Shown here piece by piece: positions 8,144 through 17,224 of a stretch of 64,000 nucleotides of DNA. The position numbers were made by a program, and so were the translations under genes. How positions within the stretch are numbered: the first letter of the stretch is position 1; each line of letters opens with the position of its first letter. This DNA comes from Curtobacterium flaccumfaciens (GTDB lineage Bacteria > Actinomycetota > Actinomycetes > Actinomycetales > Microbacteriaceae): positions 186,001 through 250,000 of the forward strand of contig NZ_JABMCF010000039.1 in assembly GCF_013359815.1 (NCBI RefSeq), given 5' to 3'. The notes under the pieces were generated by a model, which was not told where the DNA came from, did not search any database, and saw only the letters and a program-made list of their open reading frames with translations.

Positions 8144-8901
8144 CCGACACCCGACCCACCCAGACCGCTCCGAGCCTCCAGGCCGTCGCCCCCGGCCTGC
8201 CGGGCCGCCCCTGGATCTCGCAGGACTGGCTCGACGTCGTCTTCGTGCACTGGCGCGTCGACGTGTCGGCGGTGGCCCCGCTGCTGCCGGCCGGCACGCG
8301 GCCCGACACGATGGCGCTCGACGGCACCGACGACGGGGTGACCACCTGGGTGGGCCTCATCGCGTTCCGGTTCGAGGACACGCGGTTCCCGCCGTTCTCG
8401 ACCGGGAGCATCGGCGACTTCGTCGAGCTGAACGTCCGCGTCTACACGGTCGACGAGCAGGGGCAGCGCGGGGTGGTGTTCCTGTCGCTCGACGCCGGCA
8501 AGCTCCTGCCGACCATCGGCGCACGCGTCGCGACCGGGCTGCCGTACCGGTGGGCGGTCGCGGAGTCGCGCAGCGGTGACGGCCGCGTGGGGTACGCGAT
8601 GCGTCGGCACGGCACCCACCTGCGGTCGATGCTCGACGTCCGGATCGGTGAGGCACTCGACGAGCCGGGGCCCCTCGAGACGTTCCTGACGGCGCGGTGG
8701 GGCATGCACGTGCACCGGGCCGGACGGACGCGGTTCTGGCCGAACGAGCACGAGTCGTGGCCGTTGCACCGGGCCTCGGTGGTGTCGCTGCGGGACGACC
8801 TGGTCGGGGCTGCCGGGCTGCCCTTCGGGCTGACGGAGCTCGAGCCGGACTCGGTGCTCTACTCGCCGGGGGTCACGACGCGGTTCGGTCGGGGGCGCTG
8901 A
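8140..8901 (+). CDS. DUF2071 (YqjF-like) family protein
   Basis: 253 residues. Family landmarks are [24 protein letters not shown] near the N-terminus, [37 protein letters not shown] and a C-terminal [16 protein letters not shown]. The biochemical role of the family is unknown. It is translationally coupled to the nitroreductase by a GTGA overlap. Confidence 0.88.
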   Translation: MTDTRPTQTAPSLQAVAPGLPGRPWISQDWLDVVFVHWRVDVSAVAPLLPAGTRPDTMALDGTDDGVTTWVGLIAFRFEDTRFPPFSTGSIGDFVELNVRVYTVDEQGQRGVVFLSLDAGKLLPTIGARVATGLPYRWAVAESRSGDGRVGYAMRRHGTHLRSMLDVRIGEALDEPGPLETFLTARWGMHVHRAGRTRFWPNEHESWPLHRASVVSLRDDLVGAAGLPFGLTELEPDSVLYSPGVTTRFGRGR

Positions 8902-8913
8902 GGCCTGGCGACG

Positions 8914-9534
8914 TCAGTCGTGGGGTGACCGACGTGCGACGACGAACTGATGGACGGCGATCACGGCGCTGATCACCGCAAAGGCAGCGCCGAACGTCCA
9001 GGTCGTGCTCCGGTAGTCGGGGAGATCAGCGAGCGTCAGGCCGAGGATCGCGAGGACACCGCACCACACGGCGACGGCGAGTGCTGTCCACGCGACGACG
9101 AGGCGATCGATCCGCGGCACCGAGCGCGTGAAGCGGAACGCCGTCGGGACGCCGGCGACCGCACCGAACAGGGCGCCGAAGGGGAACCCGACGGTCAGGG
9201 TGGTGACCGACACGATGCCGACGCTCACGACCGCGACGACCACGCGGGTGACGTGGGACCGCCACGAGGCTCCGCGGCTCTGCTCGTCGTACGCGCGCCG
9301 ACCCGTCACGAACAGGGCAACTGCGCCGACGGTCGCCACCACTGCGGCGGACGCCCCGACGACGAGCGCCAACGCACCACCGAAGGCGATCCCGAGGGCG
9401 ACGTGTGCGGCGGCGAGGAGCAGCACGAGGACCGGGTACGTCCAGACCTCGCGCGGCCGGGTCGGTGTGTTGAGCACCCAACCGGGCGGCGCCTCCTCGG
9501 CAGGGCCGGCGGTGTCGGGGTCTCGGGTCTCCAC
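8914..9534 (-). CDS. Integral membrane protein, function unknown
   Basis: 206 residues from a GTG start at 9534, with the polar N-terminus ETRDPDTAGPAEEAPPGW. Roughly six hydrophobic segments follow, including VWTYPVLVLLLAAAHVALGI, ALALVVGASAAVVATVGAVA, VVVAVVSVGIVSVTTL and LVVAWTALAVAVWCGVLAIL. The start is uncertain because no ATG lies in frame nearby and the ribosome site is weak. It is convergent with the DUF2071 gene. Confidence 0.7.
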   Translation of the reverse strand: METRDPDTAGPAEEAPPGWVLNTPTRPREVWTYPVLVLLLAAAHVALGIAFGGALALVVGASAAVVATVGAVALFVTGRRAYDEQSRGASWRSHVTRVVVAVVSVGIVSVTTLTVGFPFGALFGAVAGVPTAFRFTRSVPRIDRLVVAWTALAVAVWCGVLAILGLTLADLPDYRSTTWTFGAAFAVISAVIAVHQFVVARRSPHD

Positions 9535-9633
9535 CTGGCCATGATGTCCGATCGGTGCGTGCGTGGTTCGGGACGGCGAATTCGGGGGACAGCGGCTGAG
9601 TGGTGCACGGCCGGCCGCAGGTACAAGGGAGCC

Positions 9634-10629
9634 ATGACTCGAGTGGCAGTGGTGACCGGTGGATCCGCAGGACTGGGACGGGCGACCGTCCGGGAGCTCG
9701 CCGCACGGGGGTGGGACGTGGCCGTCCTGGCCCGCGGGCAAGAAGGGGTCGACGCCGCCGTCGCCGAGGTCGAGGCTGCCGGGCGCCGCGGGCTGGCCCT
9801 GGTCGCCGACGTCTCCGACCGCGATGCCGTCGAGGCTGCGGCCGACCGGGTCGAGCAGGAGCTCGGACCGATCGACCTGTGGGTGAACGGCGTGATGGTC
9901 GGGGTGTTCGGGAAGTTCCTCGACACCGCCCCGGAGGACTTCGAGCGGGCGCTGCACGTGACCTACCTCGGCTTCGTGAACGGCACCCGGTCGGCACTGT
10001 CGCGGATGGTCCCCCGCGGTCGTGGGCACGTGATCCAGGTCGGTTCGGCGCTCGGGTTCCGCGGGATCCCACTGCAGGCCGCGTACTGCGGCGCGAAGCA
10101 CGCGATCGTCGGGTTCACCGAGTCCGTCGTCTCCGAGCTGCGCGAACAGGGCAGCAAGGTCAAGGTGTCCCGCGTGGACATGCCGGCGCTCAACACGATC
10201 CAGTTCCAGTGGGTGAAGTCGAAGCTGCCGCACCACCCGCAGCCGGTCGCCCCGATCTACCAGCCCGAGGTCGGCGCCCGCGCCATCGCCGCCGTGGCCG
10301 AGCGACCGCGCAGCCGCACCTGGGTGGGCGAGTCGACCGTCTACACGATCCTCGGCAACCGGATCAGCGGACGCTTCGCCGACTGGTACGCCGCCAAGAC
10401 CCTGGTCGACGGGCAGCAGGCCCCCGACAAGGACGGCCTCGAGATGCGGGACAACCTGTACGAGCCGGTTCCGGGCGACCACGGCGCGCACGGGGTCTTC
10501 GACGAGTCAGCGCACGCCTGGTCCCCGCAGACCTGGTGGGTGGAGCACCGCCGGGTCGGCAACGGCATCATCGGCGCGGTGCTCGGCGCGGCCGGTGCCG
10601 CTGCACTCGTCGTGGGACGCCGACGATGA
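9634..10629 (+). CDS. Short-chain dehydrogenase/reductase
   Basis: 331 residues. TGGSAGLG (8-15) is the cofactor motif, DLWVNGVMVG replaces the usual NNAG, and Ser plus Tyr-xxx-Lys are seen in VGSALG and YCGAKH. The final 60 residues extend beyond the core SDR and end in a hydrophobic helix, NGIIGAVLGAAGAAALVVG, so it is probably membrane-anchored at the C-terminus. It starts at the ATG after AAGGGAG, and its stop overlaps the next gene (ATGA). The substrate is unknown. Confidence 0.88.
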   Translation: MTRVAVVTGGSAGLGRATVRELAARGWDVAVLARGQEGVDAAVAEVEAAGRRGLALVADVSDRDAVEAAADRVEQELGPIDLWVNGVMVGVFGKFLDTAPEDFERALHVTYLGFVNGTRSALSRMVPRGRGHVIQVGSALGFRGIPLQAAYCGAKHAIVGFTESVVSELREQGSKVKVSRVDMPALNTIQFQWVKSKLPHHPQPVAPIYQPEVGARAIAAVAERPRSRTWVGESTVYTILGNRISGRFADWYAAKTLVDGQQAPDKDGLEMRDNLYEPVPGDHGAHGVFDESAHAWSPQTWWVEHRRVGNGIIGAVLGAAGAAALVVGRRR

Positions 10630-10967
10630 GCCGCCGGTCGTCTGCCAGCAACGGGGCAGCCGTCGTCGAGCTGGCCCGGGCCGGGCTCGGCCTGTGGCAC
10701 CTGAGCCGTGCGGCCCGAGGGTCTGATCAGGCCGTGCTGCACGGTGTGCTCGGGGTCCGGCAGCTCGCACAGGCCACGCTCGTCGCGCGGGCGGATTCCG
10801 GCAACGCGCACACCCTGAGCGCCGTCGTGGACACCCTGCACGGTGCAACGATGGTGCCGCTGGCCGTCGATCCGCGTCGACGCCGGTTCGCGGTCGACCA
10901 GCTCTGGATCGCCGCCGTCCTGGCGATCGCCGAGGCAGCGGTCGTCGGTCGCGGAGGGCGCCGCTGA
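10626..10967 (+). CDS. Small conserved-looking protein coupled to the SDR
   Basis: 113 residues overlapping the SDR stop by 4 nt. It has a basic start (SRRSSASN), Ala/Leu-rich helices (VELARAGLGLWHLSRAA) and a C-terminal hydrophobic stretch, QLWIAAVLAIAEAAVVG. No catalytic motif is visible. It resembles DUF4267-like helical membrane proteins only in general character. Confidence 0.65.
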   Translation: MSRRSSASNGAAVVELARAGLGLWHLSRAARGSDQAVLHGVLGVRQLAQATLVARADSGNAHTLSAVVDTLHGATMVPLAVDPRRRRFAVDQLWIAAVLAIAEAAVVGRGGRR

Positions 10968-11000
10968 GTCCTGTCGGGGGTGCTCGGTAGCGTCCCCGGC

Positions 11001-11543
11001 ATGAGCACGATCTACTCCGTCGCGTCCTCGCTGGACGGCTTCGTCGCTGCGCCCGACGACGACCTCGACTGGCTGCTGCAGTTCGGGTTCGAGCCGTTCC
11101 AGGAACACCACGACCGGTTCTACGCAGGCGTCGGCGCGATCGCGATGGGGTCGACGACGTACGAGTGGCTGCTCGACCACGACGACACGTGGGCGTACCC
11201 GGACCTGGCCACGTGGGTGTTCACGACCCGTGACCTGCCGGTGCCGGACGGCGCCGACGTGCGCTTCGTCTCGGGCGAGGTCGGCGACCACCAGGCCGAC
11301 CTCGAGCGCGTGGCCGACGGCCGCGACGTCTGGGTCGTCGGCGGCGGATTGCTCGCGGCGCAGTACCAGCAGGCGGGCATCCTCGACGAGCTGCGGGTCA
11401 CCGTGATGCCGGTCGCGCTCGGCGGCGGAGCGCCCCTGCTGCCGGTCGCCGCACCGACCCCGGTGTTCGAGCTCGTCGGCACCACGCAGTTCGACGGCGG
11501 GGCGGTCGAGCTCCACTACCGTTCCGCAGCAACCGCGGCGTAG
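11001..11543 (+). CDS. Dihydrofolate reductase family protein (RibD C-terminal domain type)
   Basis: 180 residues. It begins STIYSVASSLDGFVAAPDDD, the typical start of the YyaP/RibD-C reductase-like family, followed by AIAMGSTTYEWLLDHDD and the nucleotide-binding DVWVVGGGLLAAQYQQAGILDEL. The actual substrate is unknown; proteins of this type are often annotated as deaminase-reductase but lack the deaminase domain. A TAGCGT hexamer ends 7 nt before the ATG. Confidence 0.85.
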   Translation: MSTIYSVASSLDGFVAAPDDDLDWLLQFGFEPFQEHHDRFYAGVGAIAMGSTTYEWLLDHDDTWAYPDLATWVFTTRDLPVPDGADVRFVSGEVGDHQADLERVADGRDVWVVGGGLLAAQYQQAGILDELRVTVMPVALGGGAPLLPVAAPTPVFELVGTTQFDGGAVELHYRSAATAA

Positions 11544-11553
11544 CGTCCGGAGC

Positions 11554-11751
11554 ATGAGCGACAACGAGCAGACCGAGCCCGTCATGGACGGTGCCACCGA
11601 TGCCACGAACCACGAGAAGCTGCAGGGCCTGATCGAGCAGGTCGACCACGACCACGCCGGTGAAGGTGCCGGCGCGATGGCCGACCACCTGCGCGACCGC
11701 ATGGACGAGACCGGTGTCGAGGACGAAGAAGCGGGTGACGCCGAGGACTGA
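11554..11751 (+). CDS. Small acidic protein
   Basis: 65 residues, strongly acidic (EDEEAGDAED at the C-terminus) with a helical middle NHEKLQGLIEQVDHDHAG. It starts 10 nt after the previous stop, with CCGGAGC just upstream. TAGCGT at 11541-11546 includes that stop and could be a -10. No family is recognised, but codon use matches the neighbours. Confidence 0.65.
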   Translation: MSDNEQTEPVMDGATDATNHEKLQGLIEQVDHDHAGEGAGAMADHLRDRMDETGVEDEEAGDAED

Positions 11752-11766
11752 TCCTCGGGGCACTTC

Positions 11767-11817
11767 GTGAGCAGAAGAGGTCGGGTTCCCACACGGGACC
11801 CGACCTCTTCTGCTCAC
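11767..11817. repeat. Family A intergenic hairpin, copy 2 (51 bp)
   Basis: 20-bp complementary arms (11767-11786 and 11798-11817), with extra pairing inside the loop (CCC/GGG), lie between the convergent acidic-protein gene and putA. It has the same length and outer sequence as 3926-3976, with two compensated arm changes. Confidence 0.85.
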
Positions 11818-11830
11818 CAAGCGGAAGCGC

Positions 11831-14800
11831 TCAGACGCGCAACTCGGAGAAGTCGCTGTCGACGTCGCCGAACCGGTGCGCCGTGATCGACACCGACTGC
11901 TCGCGCAGGTACGGCAGCATCTCGATCACGCCCGCCTCGACCACGGGGGCGTCGTGGATCGCGACGTCGATGCTCGCGCCCAGGGCTTCTTCGAGGGCGA
12001 GCGGGTCACCGCCGAGCAACCGGATTCGGGCACCGGGACCACCGAACGCCGTGTGGGCCGGGCGGTCCTGCCCCTGTGACAGCACGGCCTCGAGCGCGTC
12101 GACGGGTTGGTCGTCCTGATCGGTGGACCAGTCCGCCTGGAACACGGCCCCCGAGGACGCGCGGGCGTGGAACTCCTGGTCGGACTCCACCAGGTGGTCG
12201 ACGACGTCGAGCGGGGACCGGTTCGACGCGAGCAGCTGCGTGAGCGGGCCGGGCAGCGGCCGAGCCGTGCTGAGCAGGACGTGCGCACGTGCCGAGGTCG
12301 CGGCGACGAGCGTCCGGACGAGGTCCACGGTCGAGGCGTCCTCGGCCTGGCGCACGATGACGGACTGGGGGCGGTGGCGCAGCACGTTCCGCTGCACCAC
12401 GAGCCCGGACAGGTCCCGCGACCGGAAGAGGGTCTCTCGTGCGTGCACGTCGCTCAGTGCCCCGGCGCGGACGCGGTCGAACTCCTCGAACGACAGCCCG
12501 CTGCGCGCGGCCTCGATCACCGCGGTGACGCGCGGGGGCAGGCCGTGCAGCTGGATGCTCTTGTGCACGGTGCGGGGCGTGGGCAGCCAGCGGCCGAGGG
12601 TCGCGACGTACATGGGCCCGCCGGCCTTGGTGCCGGTGCCGACCGAGGAGCCCTTCCAGCCGCCGAACGGCTGGTGTCCCACGACGGCACCGGTGATGCC
12701 GCGGTTGACGGACAGGTTGCCGGCGCGGACGCGGGCCAGCCACTCGGACACCTCGTCGACGTCGAGCGAGTGGATGCCCGCGGTGAGCCCGAAGTCGGTG
12801 CCGTTCTGGATGGCGATGGCCTGCTCGAGGGTCTCGGCGCGCATGATGCCGAGCACCGGGCCGGAGTACTCGGTCTGGTGGAAGTCGCTGCCGGGCCGGA
12901 CGCCGTCGCGGATGCCCGGCGACCAGAGCCGGCCGGAGTCGTCGACCGCTTCGGGCTGCACGAGCCAGGACTCCCCCGGACCGAGCTCGGTCAGACCCTG
13001 GCGGAGCCTGCCCTGCGGTTCGGCGATGAGCGGGCCGACCTGCGCCGTGGGGTCGTCCGGCCACGCGACCCGGAGCGTGCGGGTGGCGTCGACGAGCTGC
13101 CGCTGGAAGCGCTCGCTCTCCCCAACCGACCCGACCAGGATCACCAGGGACGCCGCCGAGCACTGCTGCCCGGCGTGCCCGAAGGCGGACTGCACGATGT
13201 CCTGCACCGCCAGGTCGAGGTCGGCGCTCGGCGTGACGACGATGGCGTTCTTGCCGCTCGTCCCGGCGGTGAGCGGCAGCCCCGCACGCCACCAGCGGAA
13301 CGACCGGGCGGTGTCGGACGAGCCGGTCAGGATGATGCGGTCGACCGTGGGGTGGCCGATGAGGTCGCGGCCGAGTTCGTCCTCGGCCAGGTCGACGAGC
13401 TGCAGCAGCGAGTGCGGCACCCCGGCGTCCCAGAGCACGTCGGCGAGTACGGCGCCGGAGCGCTTCGCCTCGGGCGCGGGCTTGAGCACGACACCGCTGC
13501 CCGCGGCGAGCGCCGCCAGCACGCCACCGGCGGGGATCGCGACGGGGGAGCTCCACGGCGGCACGACGACGGTCAGCCGCGGCGGCACGTACTGCGCGCC
13601 CTCGATGTCCCCGAGGCGGCGGGCGCTCTCGGCGTAGTAGTGGGCGGCGTCGATGGCCTCGGTCACCTCGGCGTCGGCCTCGGCGAAGGTCGTGCCCGTC
13701 TCGGCGGCCATCACCTCGATCAGGTCGGCACGGCGGGTCTCGATTTCGTGCCCGATGAGGTCGAGGAGCTCGGCACGGTCGGACGGGTCCTGCCGCCCCC
13801 AGTTCACGCCGGCCTGGGCGGTCCGCGCCATGATCCGCTCGAGCTTGGAGCGGTCGGCGACCTTCGCACCGCGGATCGTCTGCGCGCCGAGCTGCGAGCG
13901 CGGCACCCGGCGCAGGACGTCGAGCGCCCAGGCGCGGTTCGCGGCGATGGACGGGTCGGTGTCGGGGGCGTTGCGGAACGCGTCGCGCAGGACGGGTTCG
14001 CCGAGCGCGCGGTGGCGGTCCTGCGTGCGGTGGGTGGCGGGGACGGGCTCGTCGAGTGCGGCGACGGACGCCAGGAACCGGCTGTGCTCCCGCTCGAAGA
14101 CGCTGGCGTCGTGGTCGATGTCGGACGCGGCGGCGATGAAGTTCTCGGGGCTCGCGCTCTCCTGCAGGCGACGGGCCAGGTACGCGATGGCCGAGTCGAA
14201 CTCGTCCGGCTGCACGACGGGCGTGTAGAGCAGGATCTGGCCGACGTCGGCCCGGACGGCCTGGGCGTGGGTGGACGCCATGCCGAGCAGCATCTCGACG
14301 TCGACGGCGTCGGTGACCCCGCGGCGCTGGGCGAGCACCCACGCGGTGGCGAGGTCGAACAGGTTGTGCCCGGCGACCCCGATCCGCACGGCGTCGGTGC
14401 GCTCGGGCGTCAGTGCGGCGTCGAGCAGCCGCAGGTACGCGGTGTCGGTCTCGCGCTTGCTGCCCCAGGTGGCGAGGGGCCACCCGTGCAGGATCGCGTC
14501 GACGTGCTCCATGGCGAGGTTCGCGCCCTTGACGAGCCGCACCGTGATCGGGGCGCCGCCGCGCGCCCGGCGTTCCTGCGCCCACGCGGTCAGCGCGTCG
14601 AGTGCTCCCGCTGCGTCGGGCAGGTAGGCCTGCAGCACGATGCCGGCCGGCAGGTCGGCGAACTCGTCACGGTCGAGCAGCGCCCGGAACACGGCGAGGG
14701 TGACGTCGAGGTCGCGGTACTCCTCGATGTCGAGGTTGATGAACTTGGCGGGGCGTCCGGCGGCCGTCGGTGCCGCGGCCAGGCGGTAGAGCGGGACGAG

Positions 14801-15400
14801 CCGGTCGACGACGCGCTCGACCGTCTGGTCGAAGGCCCACGGCGAGGTCTGCGGCACGACGGCGCTCACCTTGATCGACACGTGGTCGACGTCGTCGCGG
14901 GCGAGCAGGTCCATGGTGCCCTGCAGGCGTCGGTCGCTCTCGGCACTGCCGAGGACGGCTTCGCCGAGCAGGTTCACGTTCAGTCGCGTGCCCGGACCGC
15001 GGACCTTGGCGAGGGCCGGGCCGAGCTTGCTCGTGCTCGCGTCGATGACCAGGTGCCCGGTCATCCGGCGCAGGATCCGGCGCGCGGTCGGGATCACGGC
15101 CCACGGCGCCATGGTGGCGAACCCGCCGCCGAGCGTCACCGCCCCGCGCAGGTACCAGGCGAGGAAGTCGGGGACGTCACGGCTCAGCTGCTCGAGGTTG
15201 CGTGCGGCAACCCGGGGGTCTTCGGGGCGGATGACCTTGTCCACGAACCCCCGCGTGAAGTCGAGGCCCTGCTCGTCGCGCAGGACCTCGGCCAGACGGA
15301 CCGCACCCGGGTCGGGCTTCACCCCGGCGGACGCCGCCAGCCACCGGCGCACGAGCGCGACGGCGTCATCGGTGGTGTCCTGGAGGCGAGCGCTCGGCAT
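11831..15400 (-). CDS. putA: Bifunctional proline dehydrogenase / P5C dehydrogenase
   Basis: 1189 residues: an FAD proline dehydrogenase barrel at about 80-440 (GTRLNVNLLGEAVLG, INLDIEEYRDLD, LRLLDAAL) and an NAD aldehyde dehydrogenase at about 500-960 (VVPPWSSPVAIPAGG, GHAGQQCSAAS with nucleophile Cys747, FGGWKGSS). A 200-residue C-terminal tail follows. The residue 34 before Cys747, where ALDHs carry the general-base Glu, is Gly713 (TAGTSGKN). The start at 15400 is favoured over codons further upstream because TACGAT ends 6 nt before it. It converts proline to glutamate. The MarR gene is divergent. Confidence 0.93.
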   Translation of the reverse strand: MPSARLQDTTDDAVALVRRWLAASAGVKPDPGAVRLAEVLRDEQGLDFTRGFVDKVIRPEDPRVAARNLEQLSRDVPDFLAWYLRGAVTLGGGFATMAPWAVIPTARRILRRMTGHLVIDASTSKLGPALAKVRGPGTRLNVNLLGEAVLGSAESDRRLQGTMDLLARDDVDHVSIKVSAVVPQTSPWAFDQTVERVVDRLVPLYRLAAAPTAAGRPAKFINLDIEEYRDLDVTLAVFRALLDRDEFADLPAGIVLQAYLPDAAGALDALTAWAQERRARGGAPITVRLVKGANLAMEHVDAILHGWPLATWGSKRETDTAYLRLLDAALTPERTDAVRIGVAGHNLFDLATAWVLAQRRGVTDAVDVEMLLGMASTHAQAVRADVGQILLYTPVVQPDEFDSAIAYLARRLQESASPENFIAAASDIDHDASVFEREHSRFLASVAALDEPVPATHRTQDRHRALGEPVLRDAFRNAPDTDPSIAANRAWALDVLRRVPRSQLGAQTIRGAKVADRSKLERIMARTAQAGVNWGRQDPSDRAELLDLIGHEIETRRADLIEVMAAETGTTFAEADAEVTEAIDAAHYYAESARRLGDIEGAQYVPPRLTVVVPPWSSPVAIPAGGVLAALAAGSGVVLKPAPEAKRSGAVLADVLWDAGVPHSLLQLVDLAEDELGRDLIGHPTVDRIILTGSSDTARSFRWWRAGLPLTAGTSGKNAIVVTPSADLDLAVQDIVQSAFGHAGQQCSAASLVILVGSVGESERFQRQLVDATRTLRVAWPDDPTAQVGPLIAEPQGRLRQGLTELGPGESWLVQPEAVDDSGRLWSPGIRDGVRPGSDFHQTEYSGPVLGIMRAETLEQAIAIQNGTDFGLTAGIHSLDVDEVSEWLARVRAGNLSVNRGITGAVVGHQPFGGWKGSSVGTGTKAGGPMYVATLGRWLPTPRTVHKSIQLHGLPPRVTAVIEAARSGLSFEEFDRVRAGALSDVHARETLFRSRDLSGLVVQRNVLRHRPQSVIVRQAEDASTVDLVRTLVAATSARAHVLLSTARPLPGPLTQLLASNRSPLDVVDHLVESDQEFHARASSGAVFQADWSTDQDDQPVDALEAVLSQGQDRPAHTAFGGPGARIRLLGGDPLALEEALGASIDVAIHDAPVVEAGVIEMLPYLREQSVSITAHRFGDVDSDFSELRV

Positions 15401-15461
15401 CCCCCGATCGTATGCCGCACGTCCGACGCGACCTCGGAGCACGCCGTACGTCGGCCAGGAG

Positions 15462-15477
15462 TCATCCGAGCGGATGA
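15462..15477. promoter_or_regulatory. Palindrome between putA and the MarR gene
   Basis: TCATCCG-AG-CGGATGA, with perfect 7-bp arms, sits midway in the 128-bp divergent region. The size and symmetry suit a MarR-family operator, so it is a candidate site for the adjacent regulator controlling itself and putA. Confidence 0.45.
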
Positions 15478-15528
15478 AAGGGCTCGCGGCGCGGTCCGAT
15501 CGTCCGCCCGGTGGATACGCTGGTCGGC

Positions 15529-16008
15529 ATGTCGACGGAGGGCAACGGTGGCCACGACTGGGCCACCTGGGACGCGTACCACGACGCCTGGCGACGACTC
15601 GACCGGGCGCTCGACCGCGCCGTCCAGGCGGGTGCCGGCATCTCCGTCCCCGAGTTCGAGATCCTGATCGGCCTGCACCGCGACCCCGACCACCGTCTGC
15701 GCGTCCGGGACATCGCCGCGGGGATCGGCTGGGAGAAGTCGCGCGTCAGCCACCAGGTCACGCGGATGGTCTCCCGCGGCCTGGTCGAGCGGGCGGACTG
15801 CCCGAGCGACGCCCGTGGCAGCTGGGTGGTGATGACCGCGGACGGCCGTCGCGCGGTGCTCGCCGGCATCCGCGCGCACACCGGTGCGCTCGAGGACCTG
15901 TTCTGGAGGCCCGTGGGGACCGACGCCGAGACGCTGCGGTCCGTCAGTGCGCGCGTCCAGGACGCCATCGGCCCCGACGACGCCTCGGACGAGGCCGACG
16001 TCGGCTAG
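15529..16008 (+). CDS. MarR family transcriptional regulator
   Basis: 159 residues. The winged helix is at about 45-115 (SVPEFEILIGLHRDPDHRLR, DIAAGIGWEKSRVSHQVTRM) with the wing at DCPSDARGSWVVMTADGR. TACGCT at 15516-15521 precedes the chosen ATG by 7 nt. The stop shares the CTAG palindrome with the stop of the convergent anti-sigma gene. It is likely to regulate itself and perhaps putA. Confidence 0.9.
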   Translation: MSTEGNGGHDWATWDAYHDAWRRLDRALDRAVQAGAGISVPEFEILIGLHRDPDHRLRVRDIAAGIGWEKSRVSHQVTRMVSRGLVERADCPSDARGSWVVMTADGRRAVLAGIRAHTGALEDLFWRPVGTDAETLRSVSARVQDAIGPDDASDEADVG

Positions 16009-16712
16009 AGCGTGACGACGGCGAGCGCGCCGCGCTCACCGCGCAGCCGGACCTGCACGCTCTCGATCTCGTCCCGCGGGATGTCCGTCGACGCCGACAG
16101 TCCGCGCGCATCGGCACCGGCAGCCGTCCACGAGCCCACGGTCTGCGTCGTGCCGTCGGTCCGGACGACGACGAGGTCGTAGAGGATCGACCCGTCCGGC
16201 GACCACTCCTTGCCGCCGTACGAGCACCCCCAGTCGAAGCGGGTGCCCCACTGCTCGCCGCTGATGGCGAGCTGGACGTCGAGTCCCTGCACGCCGGTCA
16301 TGTCGTACCGGTCGGCGGTGGCGGCTGCGGTCGGAGCGGCACCGGCCTGCACCGTGGTGCGCTCCCCCGCGGCACCGACCGCGAGCCCGCCCAGGACGGC
16401 GGCGACCACCGCGAGCCCCGCGGTTGCGGCGACCCAGACCCGGCGACGGCGGCGACGGTGTCGGACGCGGTGCGCGACGGAGGCGAGGTCGCTCTCGGAA
16501 CGGGTGTCGGGCCTCCCGTCCGGTTCTGCGATCTCGATCGCCTGGTCGGCCGGCAGCTTGCCGAGCAGCCCCGGCAGACCGACCAGCTCCGCGACGGCGG
16601 CCGCACAGCGGTCGCAGTTCTCGAGGTGCCGCTCGTACTCCAGCCGCTCACTGGCCGGGAGCGACCCCAGGACGTACGCCGCATCCCACTCCGCGTACTT
16701 GTCGTCGCTCAT
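16005..16712 (-). CDS. Anti-sigma factor (zinc-finger, RskA-like)
   Basis: 235 residues. The cytoplasmic N-terminus carries the zinc-binding H29-xxx-C33-xx-C36 motif (HLENCDRC) and YVLGSLPASERLEYERH. One TM helix is near 92-112 (VWVAATAGLAVVAAVLGGLAV), followed by an extracytoplasmic domain of about 120 residues ending DEIESVQVRLRGERGALAVV, as in RskA. The ATG overlaps the sigma gene stop (ATGA), the usual arrangement for a cognate pair. Confidence 0.9.
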   Translation of the reverse strand: MSDDKYAEWDAAYVLGSLPASERLEYERHLENCDRCAAAVAELVGLPGLLGKLPADQAIEIAEPDGRPDTRSESDLASVAHRVRHRRRRRRVWVAATAGLAVVAAVLGGLAVGAAGERTTVQAGAAPTAAATADRYDMTGVQGLDVQLAISGEQWGTRFDWGCSYGGKEWSPDGSILYDLVVVRTDGTTQTVGSWTAAGADARGLSASTDIPRDEIESVQVRLRGERGALAVVTL

Positions 16713-17224
16713 CGGGTCACTCCTCGTTCCTGCAGTGCGAGCCGCAGGGCTCGCAGCCCGTAGTGCAGCCGCGACTTGGCGGTGCCCTCCGGGATGTCGT
16801 GTCGTCGTGCGATCTCCGGCACCGTGTGCCCGAGCCAGTACGCGTCCACCACCACGCGACGGTGGTCCGGGCTCAGTGACGCGAGTGCGTCGGCGACCAC
16901 GATCCGGTCCAGCACGGCGTCCGTGCTGTCCGACTCGATCCGTTCGACCTGGTGCTCGGTGCCGTGCTCACGGCGGTTGCGGGCCGACCGTGCGTCGTCG
17001 ACCACCAGGTTGCGCGCCACCGTGAAGAGCCACGCCCGTGCGCTGTCGGGTGCCCGTTCGAGCACGGCCGGGCGCTGCCAGGCGCGGACCATCGTCTCCT
17101 GCACGACGTCCTCGACCGTCGAGCCGTCCCGCGTGAGGTGCCGGACGTACCGCGTGAGCGCGTCACCGTGCTCGCGGTACAGCGTCGCGAGCAGCTCGTC
17201 CGCGGAACGACTCGTCACGGTCAC
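16709..17224 (-). CDS. ECF RNA polymerase sigma factor (SigK/SigL-like)
   Basis: 171 residues. Sigma region 2 is about 15-80 (YREHGDALTRYVRHL, VEDVVQETMVRAWQRP, AWLFTVARNLVVDDAR) and region 4 is about 110-165 (LSPDHRRVVVDAYWLGHTVP, GTAKSRLHYGLRAL). It starts at GTG 17224, overlapping the YceI stop (GTGA), so yceI-sigma-anti-sigma form one operon. A promoter with ECF-like elements precedes yceI, suggesting autoregulation. Confidence 0.92.
   Translation of the reverse strand: MTVTSRSADELLATLYREHGDALTRYVRHLTRDGSTVEDVVQETMVRAWQRPAVLERAPDSARAWLFTVARNLVVDDARSARNRREHGTEHQVERIESDSTDAVLDRIVVADALASLSPDHRRVVVDAYWLGHTVPEIARRHDIPEGTAKSRLHYGLRALRLALQERGVTR

Noticed and set aside
12107..15667. Very long rightward open frame (about 1186 codons) opposite putA
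   Set aside because: It mirrors putA codon boundaries, is Arg/Gly/Val-rich without any domain, and exists because of GC-rich third positions. putA itself has full catalytic motifs.
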